Positions 26,220-33,928 of a DNA stretch of 64,000 bases are shown here, piece by piece; the first letter of the stretch is position 1, and every line of letters begins with the position of its first letter. The translations under genes and the position numbers were made by a program. The notes beneath the pieces were generated by a model, which did not search any database, was not told where the DNA came from, and was given only the letters and a program-made list of their open reading frames with translations. Origin of the DNA: Mycobacterium hubeiense (GTDB lineage Bacteria; Actinomycetota; Actinomycetes; Mycobacteriales; Mycobacteriaceae); the NCBI RefSeq assembly GCF_002838065.1, contig NZ_PIZU01000020.1:1-64000 (forward strand), written 5' to 3'.

Positions 26220-27706
26220 TGTCAGCAGTTAGATGGTCATTCCGGCCGCCCAACGATTGGCGGCACATCCCACCCCCCACGAGCTCACTCTCCCTGCGTT
26301 GGCGGGTGATGTTGCTGGCCATGTCGATGGTGGCGATGGTGGTGGTGCTGATGGCCGTCGCCGTGTACGCGGTGGTCTCGCGCGCGCTCTACGACGACAT
26401 CGACACCCAGCTGCACAGCCGGGCCCGACTGCTGATCGAAAGCGGCTCACTGGCGGCCGACCCCGGGAAAGCCATCGAGGGCACCGCGTACTCCGATGTC
26501 AACGCGATGCTGGTGAACCCCGGGCGCTCGATATATACAGCCAACCAGCAGGGTCAGACGTTGCCGCTCGGCGAGGCCGAGAAAGACGTCATCTCAGGCG
26601 AGCTGTTGATGTCCCTGCGCACCGCGAACCATCAGCGCGTGCTGGCCGTACACCTCGCTAACGGCAGCTCGCTGCTGATCTCGAAGAGCCTGGCCCCGAC
26701 CAACCAAGTGCTCAAACGGTTGGGCACTGTGCTGCTCATCGTCGGCGGCATCGGTGTCGCGGTGGCTGCGATCGCGGGTGGCATGGTGGCTCGGGCAGGC
26801 CTGCGTCCGGTCGCCCGGCTCACCGAAGCGGCAGAGCGGGTCGCCCGCACGGACGACCTGAGACCCATCCCCGTGTTCGGTAGCGACGAACTCGCCCGGC
26901 TCACCGAAGCGTTCAACATGATGCTGCGGGCGCTGGCCGAATCCCGGGAACGCCAAGCGCGACTGGTCACCGACGCCGGGCATGAGTTGCGCACGCCGCT
27001 GACGTCGCTGCGCACCAACGTCGAGCTGCTGATGGCCTCTCAGGCGCCGGGCGCACCGCGGCTGCCGGAAGAGGAGATGGCCGGCCTGCGCGCCGACGTC
27101 ATCGCCCAGATCGAGGAATTGTCCACGCTGGTGGGCGATCTGGTGGACCTCACCCGCGACGACGCAGGCATCGTCATCCACGAACCCGTCGACATGGCGG
27201 AGCTCGTCGATCGGTGCCTTGAGCGAGTTCGTCGGCGCCGCAACGACATTGAGTTCGACGTCGACGTCATCGGCTGGCAGATCTATGGCGACTCCGCGGG
27301 CCTGTCGCGCGCGGTGCTCAATCTGCTCGACAACGCTGCGAAGTGGAGCCCGCCCGGCGGGCGCGTGGGCGTGCGGCTGCGGCAGATCGACCCGGTCCAC
27401 GCCGAACTCGTGGTGTCCGATCACGGCCCCGGCATTCCGCCGCAGGAGCGTCGCCTGGTGTTCGAGCGGTTCTACCGGTCGACGTCCGCGCGTGCCATGC
27501 CGGGTTCAGGGCTGGGACTGGCTATCGTTAAACAAGTTGTGCTCAAACACGGTGGCGCGCTAAGAGTGGAGGACACCGTGCCGGGCGGGCAGCCACCCGG
27601 CACGTCGATTCATGTTGTACTACCCGGACGGCCACTGTCGGACATCGTTCAGGCGCCTCCAACCGATGCGGTGACCCAACCGGTGGCCAAAGCGGAAAAC
27701 GGCTGA
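26219..27706 (+). CDS. mprB: Sensor histidine kinase MprB
   Basis: 495 aa. Two membrane segments (about residues 27-50 and 162-183) flank an extracytoplasmic sensor of about 110 aa. Then HAMP (RLTEAAERVARTDDLRPI), dimerisation/phosphoacceptor helix with the histidine in DAGHELRTPLTSLRTN, N box LLDNAAKWSP, and G boxes DHGPGIP and GSGLGLAIVK. The ATG at 26219 overlaps the mprA stop, so the two are translated together. It phosphorylates and dephosphorylates MprA under detergent/envelope stress. Confidence 0.96.
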   Translation: MSAVRWSFRPPNDWRHIPPPTSSLSLRWRVMLLAMSMVAMVVVLMAVAVYAVVSRALYDDIDTQLHSRARLLIESGSLAADPGKAIEGTAYSDVNAMLVNPGRSIYTANQQGQTLPLGEAEKDVISGELLMSLRTANHQRVLAVHLANGSSLLISKSLAPTNQVLKRLGTVLLIVGGIGVAVAAIAGGMVARAGLRPVARLTEAAERVARTDDLRPIPVFGSDELARLTEAFNMMLRALAESRERQARLVTDAGHELRTPLTSLRTNVELLMASQAPGAPRLPEEEMAGLRADVIAQIEELSTLVGDLVDLTRDDAGIVIHEPVDMAELVDRCLERVRRRRNDIEFDVDVIGWQIYGDSAGLSRAVLNLLDNAAKWSPPGGRVGVRLRQIDPVHAELVVSDHGPGIPPQERRLVFERFYRSTSARAMPGSGLGLAIVKQVVLKHGGALRVEDTVPGGQPPGTSIHVVLPGRPLSDIVQAPPTDAVTQPVAKAENG

Positions 27707-27720
27707 TCGGGGGATCGCAT

Positions 27721-27745
27721 GGAATATCGGGATGTCCCGAATGTT
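27721..27745 (+). promoter_or_regulatory. Candidate ECF (SigE-like) promoter for pepD
   Basis: GGAATA (27721-27726), 16 nt, then GTT (27743-27745), close to the GGAAC-N16/17-GTT form of SigE-class promoters. Inside the spacer is a perfect inverted repeat TCGGGATGTCCCGA (27727-27740). A degenerate pair of TCTC repeats follows at 27745-27765. In M. tuberculosis pepD is under SigE and MprA, which fits; start point unproved. Confidence 0.35.
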
Positions 27746-27841
27746 CTCTAAGTCGATTCTCAGCCCACCTGGGCACTGTGGGGATGCATCCTTCGTTGTC
27801 CAACTGTCGGTACCGGATCAGAGGAAGAGCGCAAAGGCGAT

Positions 27842-29146
27842 ATGACGAATCACCCGAGGTACTCCCCACCGCCGCAGCCGGGCCGCCGGCCGGACGGTCA
27901 ACCGCACGCGGCACCCGGATACCCCGGCGCGCATCGCCCCGACCCGTACCAGCAGCAGCCCTACGACTGGCGTTACGCCACCGCCCAGCAGCAGTACCGT
28001 GCCCCCTACGATCCGTACCGCGGTGTGCCGCAACCGTCCGTGCAACCGCAGCCCGCGCAAAAGCGTTCTCGCGCAGGCGCATTGGCGGTCGGCGCAGTAG
28101 CCGTGGCGTTGGTGTCGGCCGGCATCGGCGGCGGCGTCGCCACGCTGATGCAGCCCGACCGGCCGTCGTTCGGTTCCATCGCCTCGGGTGCGGCCGCGAG
28201 CCAGCCCGCCGCCAGCGTTCCCACCGGTTCCGTCGAACAGGTCGCCGCCAAGGTGGTGCCCAGCGTCGTCAAGCTCGAGACAAATTTGGGCCGGCAGTCC
28301 GAGGAAGGCTCGGGCATCATCCTGTCGCCGGACGGGTTGATCCTGACCAACAACCACGTGGTCTCGGCCGCCAAGGACCGCGCCGCCGAAACCAAGGTGA
28401 CGTTCTCCGACGGGCGCACCGCCGAGTTCACCGTCGTCGGCACCGACCCCAGCAGCGACATCGCGGTCGTCAAGGCCCAGGGCGTATCCAATCTGACCCC
28501 GATCACGCTGGGCTCGTCGGCCAATCTGCGGGTGGGCCAGGACGTCGTGGCCATCGGTTCACCGCTGGGCCTGGAGGGCACCGTCACCACCGGCATCATC
28601 AGTGCGCTGAACCGGCCGGTCGCGGCGGGCGGCGACATCCGCAACCAGAACACCGTGCTCGACGCGATCCAGACCGACGCCGCGATCAACCCCGGCAACT
28701 CCGGCGGTGCGCTGGTGAACATGAACGGTGAGCTCGTCGGCATCAACTCCGCGATCGCCACGATGGGCGGGGATTCGCCCAATGCGCAGAGCGGTTCGAT
28801 CGGGCTGGGCTTCGCCATCCCGGTCGACCAGGCCAAGCGCATCGCCGACGAGCTAATCCAGAACGGCAGCGCCTCGCACGCGTCGCTGGGTGTGCAGGTC
28901 AGTAACGATCCGGCCACCGACGGCGCCAGGATCGTCGAGGTCACCAACGGTGGAGCCGCCGCGGCGGCCGGGCTGCCCAGCGGCGTCGTCGTCACCAAGG
29001 TCGACGACCGGGTGATCGGCAGCGCCGACGCGCTGGTGGCCGCGGTGCGCTCGAAGGCCCCCGGCGAGAAGGTGACGCTGACCTATCTCGACCCCTCGGG
29101 TAAGCCGCAGACCGTCGAGGTCACCCTCGGGAAGGCCCAGCAGTGA
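27842..29146 (+). CDS. pepD: HtrA-like serine protease PepD
   Basis: 434 aa. Proline/glutamine-rich cytoplasmic N-terminus (about 75 aa), one membrane helix (about 78-103, ALAVGAVAVALVSAGIG), then a trypsin-like protease on the outer face: catalytic His in ILTNNHVVSA, Asp in DPSSDIAVVK and Ser in INPGNSGGALVN. A C-terminal PDZ domain (about 340-430) includes GLPSGVVVTKVDDRVIG. Degrades or chaperones misfolded envelope proteins and feeds back on MprAB/SigE. It follows mprB by 135 bp, with its own candidate promoter. Confidence 0.95.
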   Translation: MTNHPRYSPPPQPGRRPDGQPHAAPGYPGAHRPDPYQQQPYDWRYATAQQQYRAPYDPYRGVPQPSVQPQPAQKRSRAGALAVGAVAVALVSAGIGGGVATLMQPDRPSFGSIASGAAASQPAASVPTGSVEQVAAKVVPSVVKLETNLGRQSEEGSGIILSPDGLILTNNHVVSAAKDRAAETKVTFSDGRTAEFTVVGTDPSSDIAVVKAQGVSNLTPITLGSSANLRVGQDVVAIGSPLGLEGTVTTGIISALNRPVAAGGDIRNQNTVLDAIQTDAAINPGNSGGALVNMNGELVGINSAIATMGGDSPNAQSGSIGLGFAIPVDQAKRIADELIQNGSASHASLGVQVSNDPATDGARIVEVTNGGAAAAAGLPSGVVVTKVDDRVIGSADALVAAVRSKAPGEKVTLTYLDPSGKPQTVEVTLGKAQQ

Positions 29147-29697
29147 CGCCCACATTGAGAGTGGCCGCGCCAGTGACTGGCCCCGGATATACGGTTGCAC
29201 TCATGGAACAGCCAGCGGAGTTGGTGGGCCGAGCACTCGTCGTTGTCGTCGATGACCGCACCGCCCATGGCGAGGAGGACCACAGCGGTCCGTTGGTCAC
29301 CGAACTGCTCGGTGAGGCCGGCTTCGTCGTCGACGGCGTCGTGGTGGTGTCTGCTGACGAGGTGGAGATCCGCAATGCGCTGAACACGGCGGTCATCGGT
29401 GGCGTCGATCTGGTGGTGTCGGTGGGCGGCACCGGGGTCACGCCGCGCGACGTGACGCCCGAGGCCACTCGTGACCTGCTGGACCGCGAGCTGCTCGGCA
29501 TCGCCGAGGCGCTGCGCGCTTCGGGGCTGTCCGCGGGCATCGTCGATGCGGGGCTGTCCCGCGGTTTGGCCGGCATCTCCGGTAGCACGCTGGTGGTCAA
29601 CATCGCCGGCTCCCGGGCGGCCGTGCGCGACGGCATGGCCACGCTCGGCCCGCTGGCCACCCAGATCATCGGCCAGCTATCAAGCTTGGAGATCTAA
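29143..29697 (+). CDS. mog: MoaB/Mog-type molybdopterin biosynthesis protein
   Basis: 184 aa from GTG 29143, which overlaps the pepD stop by 4 bp; ATG 29203 (MEQPAELVGRALVVVV) starts closer to the family core and may be the true start. Motifs: LVVSVGGTGVTPRDVTPEA (the GGTG and TPRD of MPT adenylyltransferases), SGLSAGIVDAGLSRGLAGI and LVVNIAGSRAAVRD. The role is molybdopterin adenylylation in cofactor synthesis. Same order as Rv0983-Rv0984. An IS element is inserted 79 bp downstream. Confidence 0.9.
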   Translation: MTPTLRVAAPVTGPGYTVALMEQPAELVGRALVVVVDDRTAHGEEDHSGPLVTELLGEAGFVVDGVVVVSADEVEIRNALNTAVIGGVDLVVSVGGTGVTPRDVTPEATRDLLDRELLGIAEALRASGLSAGIVDAGLSRGLAGISGSTLVVNIAGSRAAVRDGMATLGPLATQIIGQLSSLEI

Positions 29698-29790
29698 CTG
29701 TTGTCCGTGCCGTCCGGATGCGCGCACGACGCCGAACCTGCGTCGCGGCACCCGGCGGTCATGAGGGGGACCCGTTTGGTGGTCCAGTCG

Positions 29791-30654
29791 CTATGCGACT
29801 TGGGGTTGGTGGGTCGTGGTCCACTGTAGAGCGAACTCGGCAGGGGTGAGCTCGCCATGGGCGGAGTGGGGCCTGTTGGCGTTGTAGTCGACCCGCCAGT
29901 CCTCGATGATCACGCGGGCTTCCAGGAGCGAGTCGAAGCGCCATGAGTTGAGCAGTTCATCACGAAGCCTGCCGTTGAACGACTCGATCCAGGCGTTCTG
30001 CCAAGGCGAGCCCGGATCGATGAAAAGTGAACCAGCACTGTTGAATCGGCACCAATCACTGACCGCGTGGGCCACGAACTCGGGACCGTTGTCGAAGCGC
30101 ACGTAGTGCGGCGCACCGTGGTGCAGAGCCAGGCGATCCAGCACGTCGACGACGCCGTCGGCGTCGATGCCACGATCGACTTCGATCGCGAGGGCTTCGC
30201 GGGTGAACTCGTCGATGACGTTCAACATCTTCAAGGTGCGGCCATCGGCGGTGGTGTCGAACTGGAAGTCCATCGCCCAGATGACGTTCGGACGAATCGG
30301 TGACATCGCGCCCACGGCGATACCGATACCGGTCAGACGCTTCTTCTTGCGGCGCTGCGGGACGCGGAGGCCCTCCTCGCGCCACAGACGACGGATGCGC
30401 TTGTTGTTGACCTGCCAGCCGGCTCGGCGGGCCATCTTGGCTGCCCGCCGCCATCCCCAGCGGGGCCGGTCAGTGGAGAACCGGCGCAGCCAGGCGCGCA
30501 ACTCGGCCTCCTCGGTGGTGATCGGCGGCGGTGTCAGGCGCATCGTGGAACGGTGCAGGCCAACCACTGTGCAGGCGCGGCGCTCGGAAACCCCGAACCG
30601 GTCGCGCAGCGCCGTGACGGCGCGGCGCTTGCGGTTCGGGGTCAGAAGTTTCCC
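29791..30654 (-). CDS. IS3-family transposase orfB (DDE catalytic part)
   Basis: About 287 codons in the -1 frame relative to orfA, probably made only as an OrfAB fusion. An HTH_21 region (RRAAKMARRAGWQVNNKRI) is followed by the rve integrase core with catalytic residues in WAMDFQF (D), VRFDNGPEF (D) and FNGRLRDELLN (E). Intact, with no stops, so the element may still be active. Confidence 0.9.
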   Translation of the reverse strand, partial: GKLLTPNRKRRAVTALRDRFGVSERRACTVVGLHRSTMRLTPPPITTEEAELRAWLRRFSTDRPRWGWRRAAKMARRAGWQVNNKRIRRLWREEGLRVPQRRKKKRLTGIGIAVGAMSPIRPNVIWAMDFQFDTTADGRTLKMLNVIDEFTREALAIEVDRGIDADGVVDVLDRLALHHGAPHYVRFDNGPEFVAHAVSDWCRFNSAGSLFIDPGSPWQNAWIESFNGRLRDELLNSWRFDSLLEARVIIEDWRVDYNANRPHSAHGELTPAEFALQWTTTHQPQVA

Positions 30655-30929
30655 GCCGAGATCTCCTTGAGCATGTCGATGTCGAGGGCCTGGTTGGCGA
30701 CCAACTTCTTCAATCGGGTGTTCTCGGCCTCGAGTTCTTTGAGCCGTTTGGCCTCGTTGGCTTTCATGCCGCCGTACTGGGCAAGCCAGCGATGCCACGT
30801 CGACTCCGCGATCTGCAGGTGTCGGCACACCTCGTCGAGCTCCTGGCCGGCCCCCAGGAGCTTGTTGCCCTCGGCGAGCTTGCGGATGATCTGATCCGGC
30901 GTATGCCGCCGGCGCTTGTTCGATGCCAT
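30642..30929 (-). CDS. IS3-family transposase orfA (HTH and leucine zipper)
   Basis: 95 aa from ATG 30929 (MASNKRRRHTPDQIIRKL). Helix-turn-helix about residues 9-50, then a coiled coil (MKANEAKRLKELEAENTRLK) for multimerisation. It ends in EISAGNF at 30642, 4 bp after the slippery heptamer. Confidence 0.9.
   Translation of the reverse strand: MASNKRRRHTPDQIIRKLAEGNKLLGAGQELDEVCRHLQIAESTWHRWLAQYGGMKANEAKRLKELEAENTRLKKLVANQALDIDMLKEISAGNF
30648..30654 (-). other. Programmed -1 frameshift heptamer in the IS
   Basis: Read on the minus strand the orfA frame gives G GGA AAC TTC TGA. GGGAAAC is a canonical X-XXY-YYZ slippery heptamer; slipping one base back gives GGG AAA CTT CTG and enters orfB. 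The position, two codons before the orfA stop, is right for making the OrfAB transposase. Confidence 0.8.
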
Positions 30930-31107
30930 GTCGTTGTTGATTCTTCCTCGCCCGAACACCGGGCAACAGAGTCCCACAATGACTGGACCACTACGACGGG
31001 CTCACCTCAGTCACCGTCGTGCAAAACCAGCAATTGTCCAGCGTGTTAACGGGAAGTGAACGGCAATCTCGGCGTGAATGTGATCTTCGTCACAGGACAG
31101 TCGGCTT

Positions 31108-31266
31108 GTGACTGGCCCGTCCAAGCCGCCGCGCGAGGCAGTTAACAAGATCTTCGGGGATCCGTTGCCCGAGATATCTATTGACGAGCGCGATACTTAC
31201 TCCCCGGACGACGACGCCGTACATGAACAGTGGCTGCGAGACAACGTTCCGCCGCATCATGATTGA
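31108..31266 (+). CDS. Small acidic hypothetical protein, 52 aa
   Basis: GTG 31108 opens VTGPSKPPREAVNKIFGDPL, continues with DERDTYSPDDDAVHEQWL and ends in RDNVPPHHD at TGA 31266. The mixed charge pattern with IFGDPLP and WLRDNVPPHH resembles short conserved mycobacterial proteins I recall. Location between mog and the porin, beyond the IS right end, suggests it is an old resident of this slot. Function unknown. Confidence 0.5.
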   Translation: MTGPSKPPREAVNKIFGDPLPEISIDERDTYSPDDDAVHEQWLRDNVPPHHD

Positions 31267-31653
31267 GCCGTGATCGCCCGTTTGGGGGCACAAAATGCCT
31301 GATGGCGAACCGTCTGGGGAAATTCGCACCGACTGACACAGCGGTGCCCGCACAAGCGCGGTCCACCTGATCGGCCGCCGACGACCCGCCTGCCACATGC
31401 ACGTACAGCGGATCTCAGCAAACTCCCATCCGACAATGGAATGTGACGCAGTTGGCATTCGCTTGCGTTGCCGGTCTGGTGGCGCCCCGTTATGTTCCTC
31501 GTGTCAACGATGAGTGAAACGTAAGAGCCACATGTGAGGTCTCTCATTTGCGTCACATGAGGCTCCTGCGTCGTGTGTGGTGTAGCGAGTAGGACCAGGC
31601 ACGAATAACCACGGTGACCCGCCAGGGTCATCGTCGACATGACTAGGGAGAAC
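31267..31653 (+). promoter_or_regulatory. Long 5' region of the porin gene with a hairpin at 31525-31565
   Basis: 387 bp without a credible gene. At 31525-31537 GAGCCACATGTGA faces TCACATGAGGCTC at 31553-31565: 12 of 13 pairs match around a 15-nt loop. The region is less GC-rich than the coding sequence. MspA-family porin genes in M. smegmatis have distant promoters and long leaders, so this hairpin is probably transcribed. The gene's Shine-Dalgarno AGGGAG lies at 31645-31650. Confidence 0.5.
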
Positions 31654-32298
31654 ATGAAGGCAATCAGTCGGGTGCTGATCGCGATGATCACCGTGATAAG
31701 CGCAGCAATCGCGGGCTTATTCGTGAGCGCGGGCACCTCTCACGCAGGTCTGGACAACGAGCTGAGTCTGGTGGACGGCCAGGACCGGACCCTGACGATC
31801 CAGCAGTGGGACACCTTCCTCAATGGTGTGTTCCCCCTGGACCGCAACCGGTTGACCCGTGAGTGGTTCCATAGCGGCCGCGCCAAGTACATCGTGGCCG
31901 GCCCCGGCGCCGAAGAGTTCGAGGGCCAGCTCGAGCTGGGCTACCAGATCGGCTTCCCCTGGTCGCTGGGTGTGGGCATCAACTTCAGCTACACCACCCC
32001 GAACATCCTGTTCGACCAGGCGCCACCAGACCTGGATCCGAGCGAGGGCTTCATCACTACGCCGAACCTGTTCCCCGGTGTGTCGATCAGCGCCGACCTG
32101 GGCAATGGCCCCGGCATCCAGGAGGTCGCGACCTTCTCGGTTGAGGTGGCGGGCCCCAACGGCGGTGTGGCCGTCTCCAACGCGCACGGCACCGTGACCG
32201 GCGCGGCCGGCGGCGTGCTGCTGCGTCCGTTCGCCCGGTTGATCTCCAACTCGGGTGACAGCGTCACCACCTACGGCGAACCCTGGAACATGAACTAA
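31654..32298 (+). CDS. MspA-family outer-membrane porin
   Basis: 214 aa from ATG 31654 (MKAISRVLIAMITVISAAIA), 3 nt after AGGGAG; ATG 31639 is less likely. Signal peptide of about 31 aa ends SHA before GLDNELSLVDG, the MspA mature start. The body is nearly MspA throughout: FLNGVFPLDRNRLTREWFHS, LGYQIGFPWSLGVGINFSYT, TPNLFPGVSISADLGNGPG, and the C-terminal TTYGEPWNMN. It should form an octameric goblet in the mycomembrane for hydrophilic solutes. The constriction loop differs: FDQAPPDLDPSEGFIT replaces the MspA stretch starting IDDGDI. The place beside mog/mscL recalls mspC of M. smegmatis. Such porins are absent from M. tuberculosis. Confidence 0.95.
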   Translation: MKAISRVLIAMITVISAAIAGLFVSAGTSHAGLDNELSLVDGQDRTLTIQQWDTFLNGVFPLDRNRLTREWFHSGRAKYIVAGPGAEEFEGQLELGYQIGFPWSLGVGINFSYTTPNILFDQAPPDLDPSEGFITTPNLFPGVSISADLGNGPGIQEVATFSVEVAGPNGGVAVSNAHGTVTGAAGGVLLRPFARLISNSGDSVTTYGEPWNMN

Positions 32299-32314
32299 CG
32301 GGTCAGGTCCTACG

Positions 32315-32349
32315 CAAAACAGCCCCCGGGTTTTCCGGGGGCTGTTTTG
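32315..32349. terminator. Bidirectional rho-independent terminator between porin and mscL
   Basis: Perfect 15-bp stem CAAAACAGCCCCCGG (32315-32329) with CCGGGGGCTGTTTTG (32335-32349), loop GTTTT. A-tract and T-tract lie at the two feet, so it serves both convergent genes (porin stop 32298, mscL stop 32360). Confidence 0.9.
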
Positions 32350-32359
32350 TGTCTGCGGG

Positions 32360-32797
32360 CTATTGACCGGTTTTGTCGGTGCCTACGGGCGTGCCGGCGC
32401 CGTGCTTGCCGGACGCGGCCTGGCCGTTCTCGGCCAACAGGTCACGGATCTCGGTGAGCAGGGTCAGCTGGGTCTCTTCCTCCTCCACCTTGGAGTCGAG
32501 TTCCTTGAACTTCTTGTACGGCAGCACGATGACGAAGTAGATGACGGCCGCCACGATGAGGAAGTTGATGGCCGCGGAGACCACGGCGTTGAAGTCGACG
32601 TAGATGTTGTCGCCCAACGGAATCCTCAGGAAACCGTATTCCGACTCAGGTGTCGCGCCGATCCGGCTGATCAGCGGCTGCACCACGTGATCGGTGAAGG
32701 CCGTCACCAGTGCGGTGAAGGCCGCGCCGATGATGACCGCGGTGGCCAGGTCGATGACATTGCCTCGGGCGATGAACTCTCTGAACCCCTTCAACAT
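32360..32797 (-). CDS. mscL: Large-conductance mechanosensitive channel
   Basis: 145 aa. N-terminal amphipathic helix and TM1 (MLKGFREFIARGNVIDLATAVIIGAAF) with the hydrophobic gate, periplasmic loop, TM2 (VVSAAINFLIVAAVIYFVIV) and cytoplasmic helix (EEEETQLTLLTEIRDLLA). Pentameric emergency valve that opens under membrane tension. Same neighbours as Rv0985c. Confidence 0.96.
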   Translation of the reverse strand: MLKGFREFIARGNVIDLATAVIIGAAFTALVTAFTDHVVQPLISRIGATPESEYGFLRIPLGDNIYVDFNAVVSAAINFLIVAAVIYFVIVLPYKKFKELDSKVEEEETQLTLLTEIRDLLAENGQAASGKHGAGTPVGTDKTGQ

Positions 32798-32843
32798 GCT
32801 GTGGAACCCTTCTGCGCTATGGGTGGTCTGACAGGACCGTAAT

Positions 32844-33488
32844 TTAGTGGAACGTCAGCGTGACCGTCTGCACCAGCGCGGCCCCCGCCACTTCGTTGGC
32901 GGCGCGGGCGGGCAGTGCGACCAGCACCACGCGATCGCCGCCGGCACCGGGCCCCTTGGGTTTCTCCGACACCAGTACGACGACGGCGTCGGAGGCGAGC
33001 AGTTGGGGGCTGTGGTCGTCCGTCGCCGCGAGTACGTCGACGACGTCGCCGGAGCGGATCACGTCGAGCAATGCGGTATCGGCCAAATGCAGTGGCACGA
33101 TGCGCGCGTCGGGTCCGGCGGCCTCCTCGGCCAGCCGCGGCCCGAGCACCCGCACGTCGGTGAGCACCTCGCCGCGGCGGGTCGGGCTGGCCAGCGTGGC
33201 CCCTAACACTGCCTCGGGGTCTTCTTGCGCGCCATCGGGAAGCGTTGCTGCCGAACGGATTTCAAGCCTCACATCGGTCGCGGTCAATTCGACACCCGGA
33301 GCGAGGTCACGGGCGGCAACGACGACCTCGGTGCGGTCGCCGTGCGGATCGTCGCGCAATGCGGCGACGCCGGCCAGCACCACCAGCCCGCCGGCCGCGA
33401 TTCGTCGGGCCGTGACCGTGCGTGACCAATCCGGCCGCAGGGCGGCCGACAACCTGCTCAGGGGCGACGGATTGAGTGCTTGGCCCAT
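32844..33488 (-). CDS. SAF-domain membrane protein (CpaB/RcpC-like, Rv0990c-type)
   Basis: 214 aa. One membrane segment (about residues 31-45, AAGGLVVLAGVAAL) and then a SAF domain (about 52-120: VVVAARDLAPGVELTATDVR, ASPTRRGEVLTDVRVLG) as in pilus-assembly CpaB/RcpC and antifreeze-like proteins. The second half (VRSGDVVDVLAA, VVVLVSEKPKG) fits the RcpC/CpaB C-terminus. No Flp pilus genes are close, so a pilus role is not supported by context. Confidence 0.85.
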   Translation of the reverse strand: MGQALNPSPLSRLSAALRPDWSRTVTARRIAAGGLVVLAGVAALRDDPHGDRTEVVVAARDLAPGVELTATDVRLEIRSAATLPDGAQEDPEAVLGATLASPTRRGEVLTDVRVLGPRLAEEAAGPDARIVPLHLADTALLDVIRSGDVVDVLAATDDHSPQLLASDAVVVLVSEKPKGPGAGGDRVVLVALPARAANEVAGAALVQTVTLTFH

Positions 33489-33551
33489 GCCGCCACGCTA
33501 GGCAGCATTGGGTGTCTGGCGCGCGGACTCAGCGCGCCGCCTGTGGATAAC

Positions 33552-33866
33552 TCAGCTCGATGCCGCGGCGGCGGGCGCGGCGCTGGTCGAGCTGGAGCTC
33601 GAATCGCTGGACGAGCTCGACGAGCTTGACGACGACGAGCCCGTCGACTCCGAGCTCTTAGCGGAGCCGTTGGTCGTGGTCTTGGCCGACTCGCGGCTGT
33701 CGGTGCGGTAGAAGCCGCTGCCCTTGAACACCACTCCCACGGAACCGAAGAGCTTGCGCAGTCGGCCGTTGCACTTACGGCAGGTGGTCAGCGCATCGTC
33801 GCTGAACGCCTGGATCGCGTCGAAGCGATCACCGCATTCGGTGCACGCATAGGAATAGGTAGGCAC
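33552..33866 (-). CDS. ruc: FmdB-type zinc-ribbon protein, redox-regulated chaperone Ruc
   Basis: 104 aa from GTG 33866 (VPTYSYACTECGDRFDAIQ), chosen for the CGGAGG Shine-Dalgarno just before it. Zinc ribbon with two CxxC pairs, CTEC and CRKC. The rest is a long serine-rich disordered tail. The M. tuberculosis homologue Rv0991c (Ruc) is a holdase activated by oxidation, with loss of zinc and disulphide formation at these cysteines. Upstream is divergent to the HNH gene. Confidence 0.88.
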   Translation of the reverse strand: MPTYSYACTECGDRFDAIQAFSDDALTTCRKCNGRLRKLFGSVGVVFKGSGFYRTDSRESAKTTTNGSAKSSESTGSSSSSSSSSSSDSSSSSTSAAPAAAASS

Positions 33867-33928
33867 GAAAACCTCCGAGGTGGTCAAACTTCTTAGCACT
33901 CTACCGTCTTAAGTGCTAGAACCGCTAT

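Larger units (their letters stand above)
29777..30993 (-). mobile_element. IS3-family insertion sequence, about 1.2 kb
   Basis: Terminal inverted repeats: TGGTGGTCCAGTC at the left (29777-29789) and TAGTGGTCCAGTC read inward from 30993 at the right; matching continues imperfectly for about 24 bp. Between them lie orfA and orfB in the IS3 arrangement. The orfA leucine zipper (KRLKELEAENTRLKKL) resembles the IS407 branch. Length from outer ends 1217 bp. No clean target duplication is seen: the flanks are CCCGTT and CGACGG. Inserted between mog and the small gene/porin, breaking no recognisable gene. Confidence 0.88.

Noticed and set aside
29771..31000. Target-site duplication of the IS
   Set aside because: CCCGTT and CGACGG flanks do not match at 3-5 bp.
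31090..31458. Minus-strand 122-codon frame over the porin upstream region
   Set aside because: No family features; the plus-strand small frame fits better.
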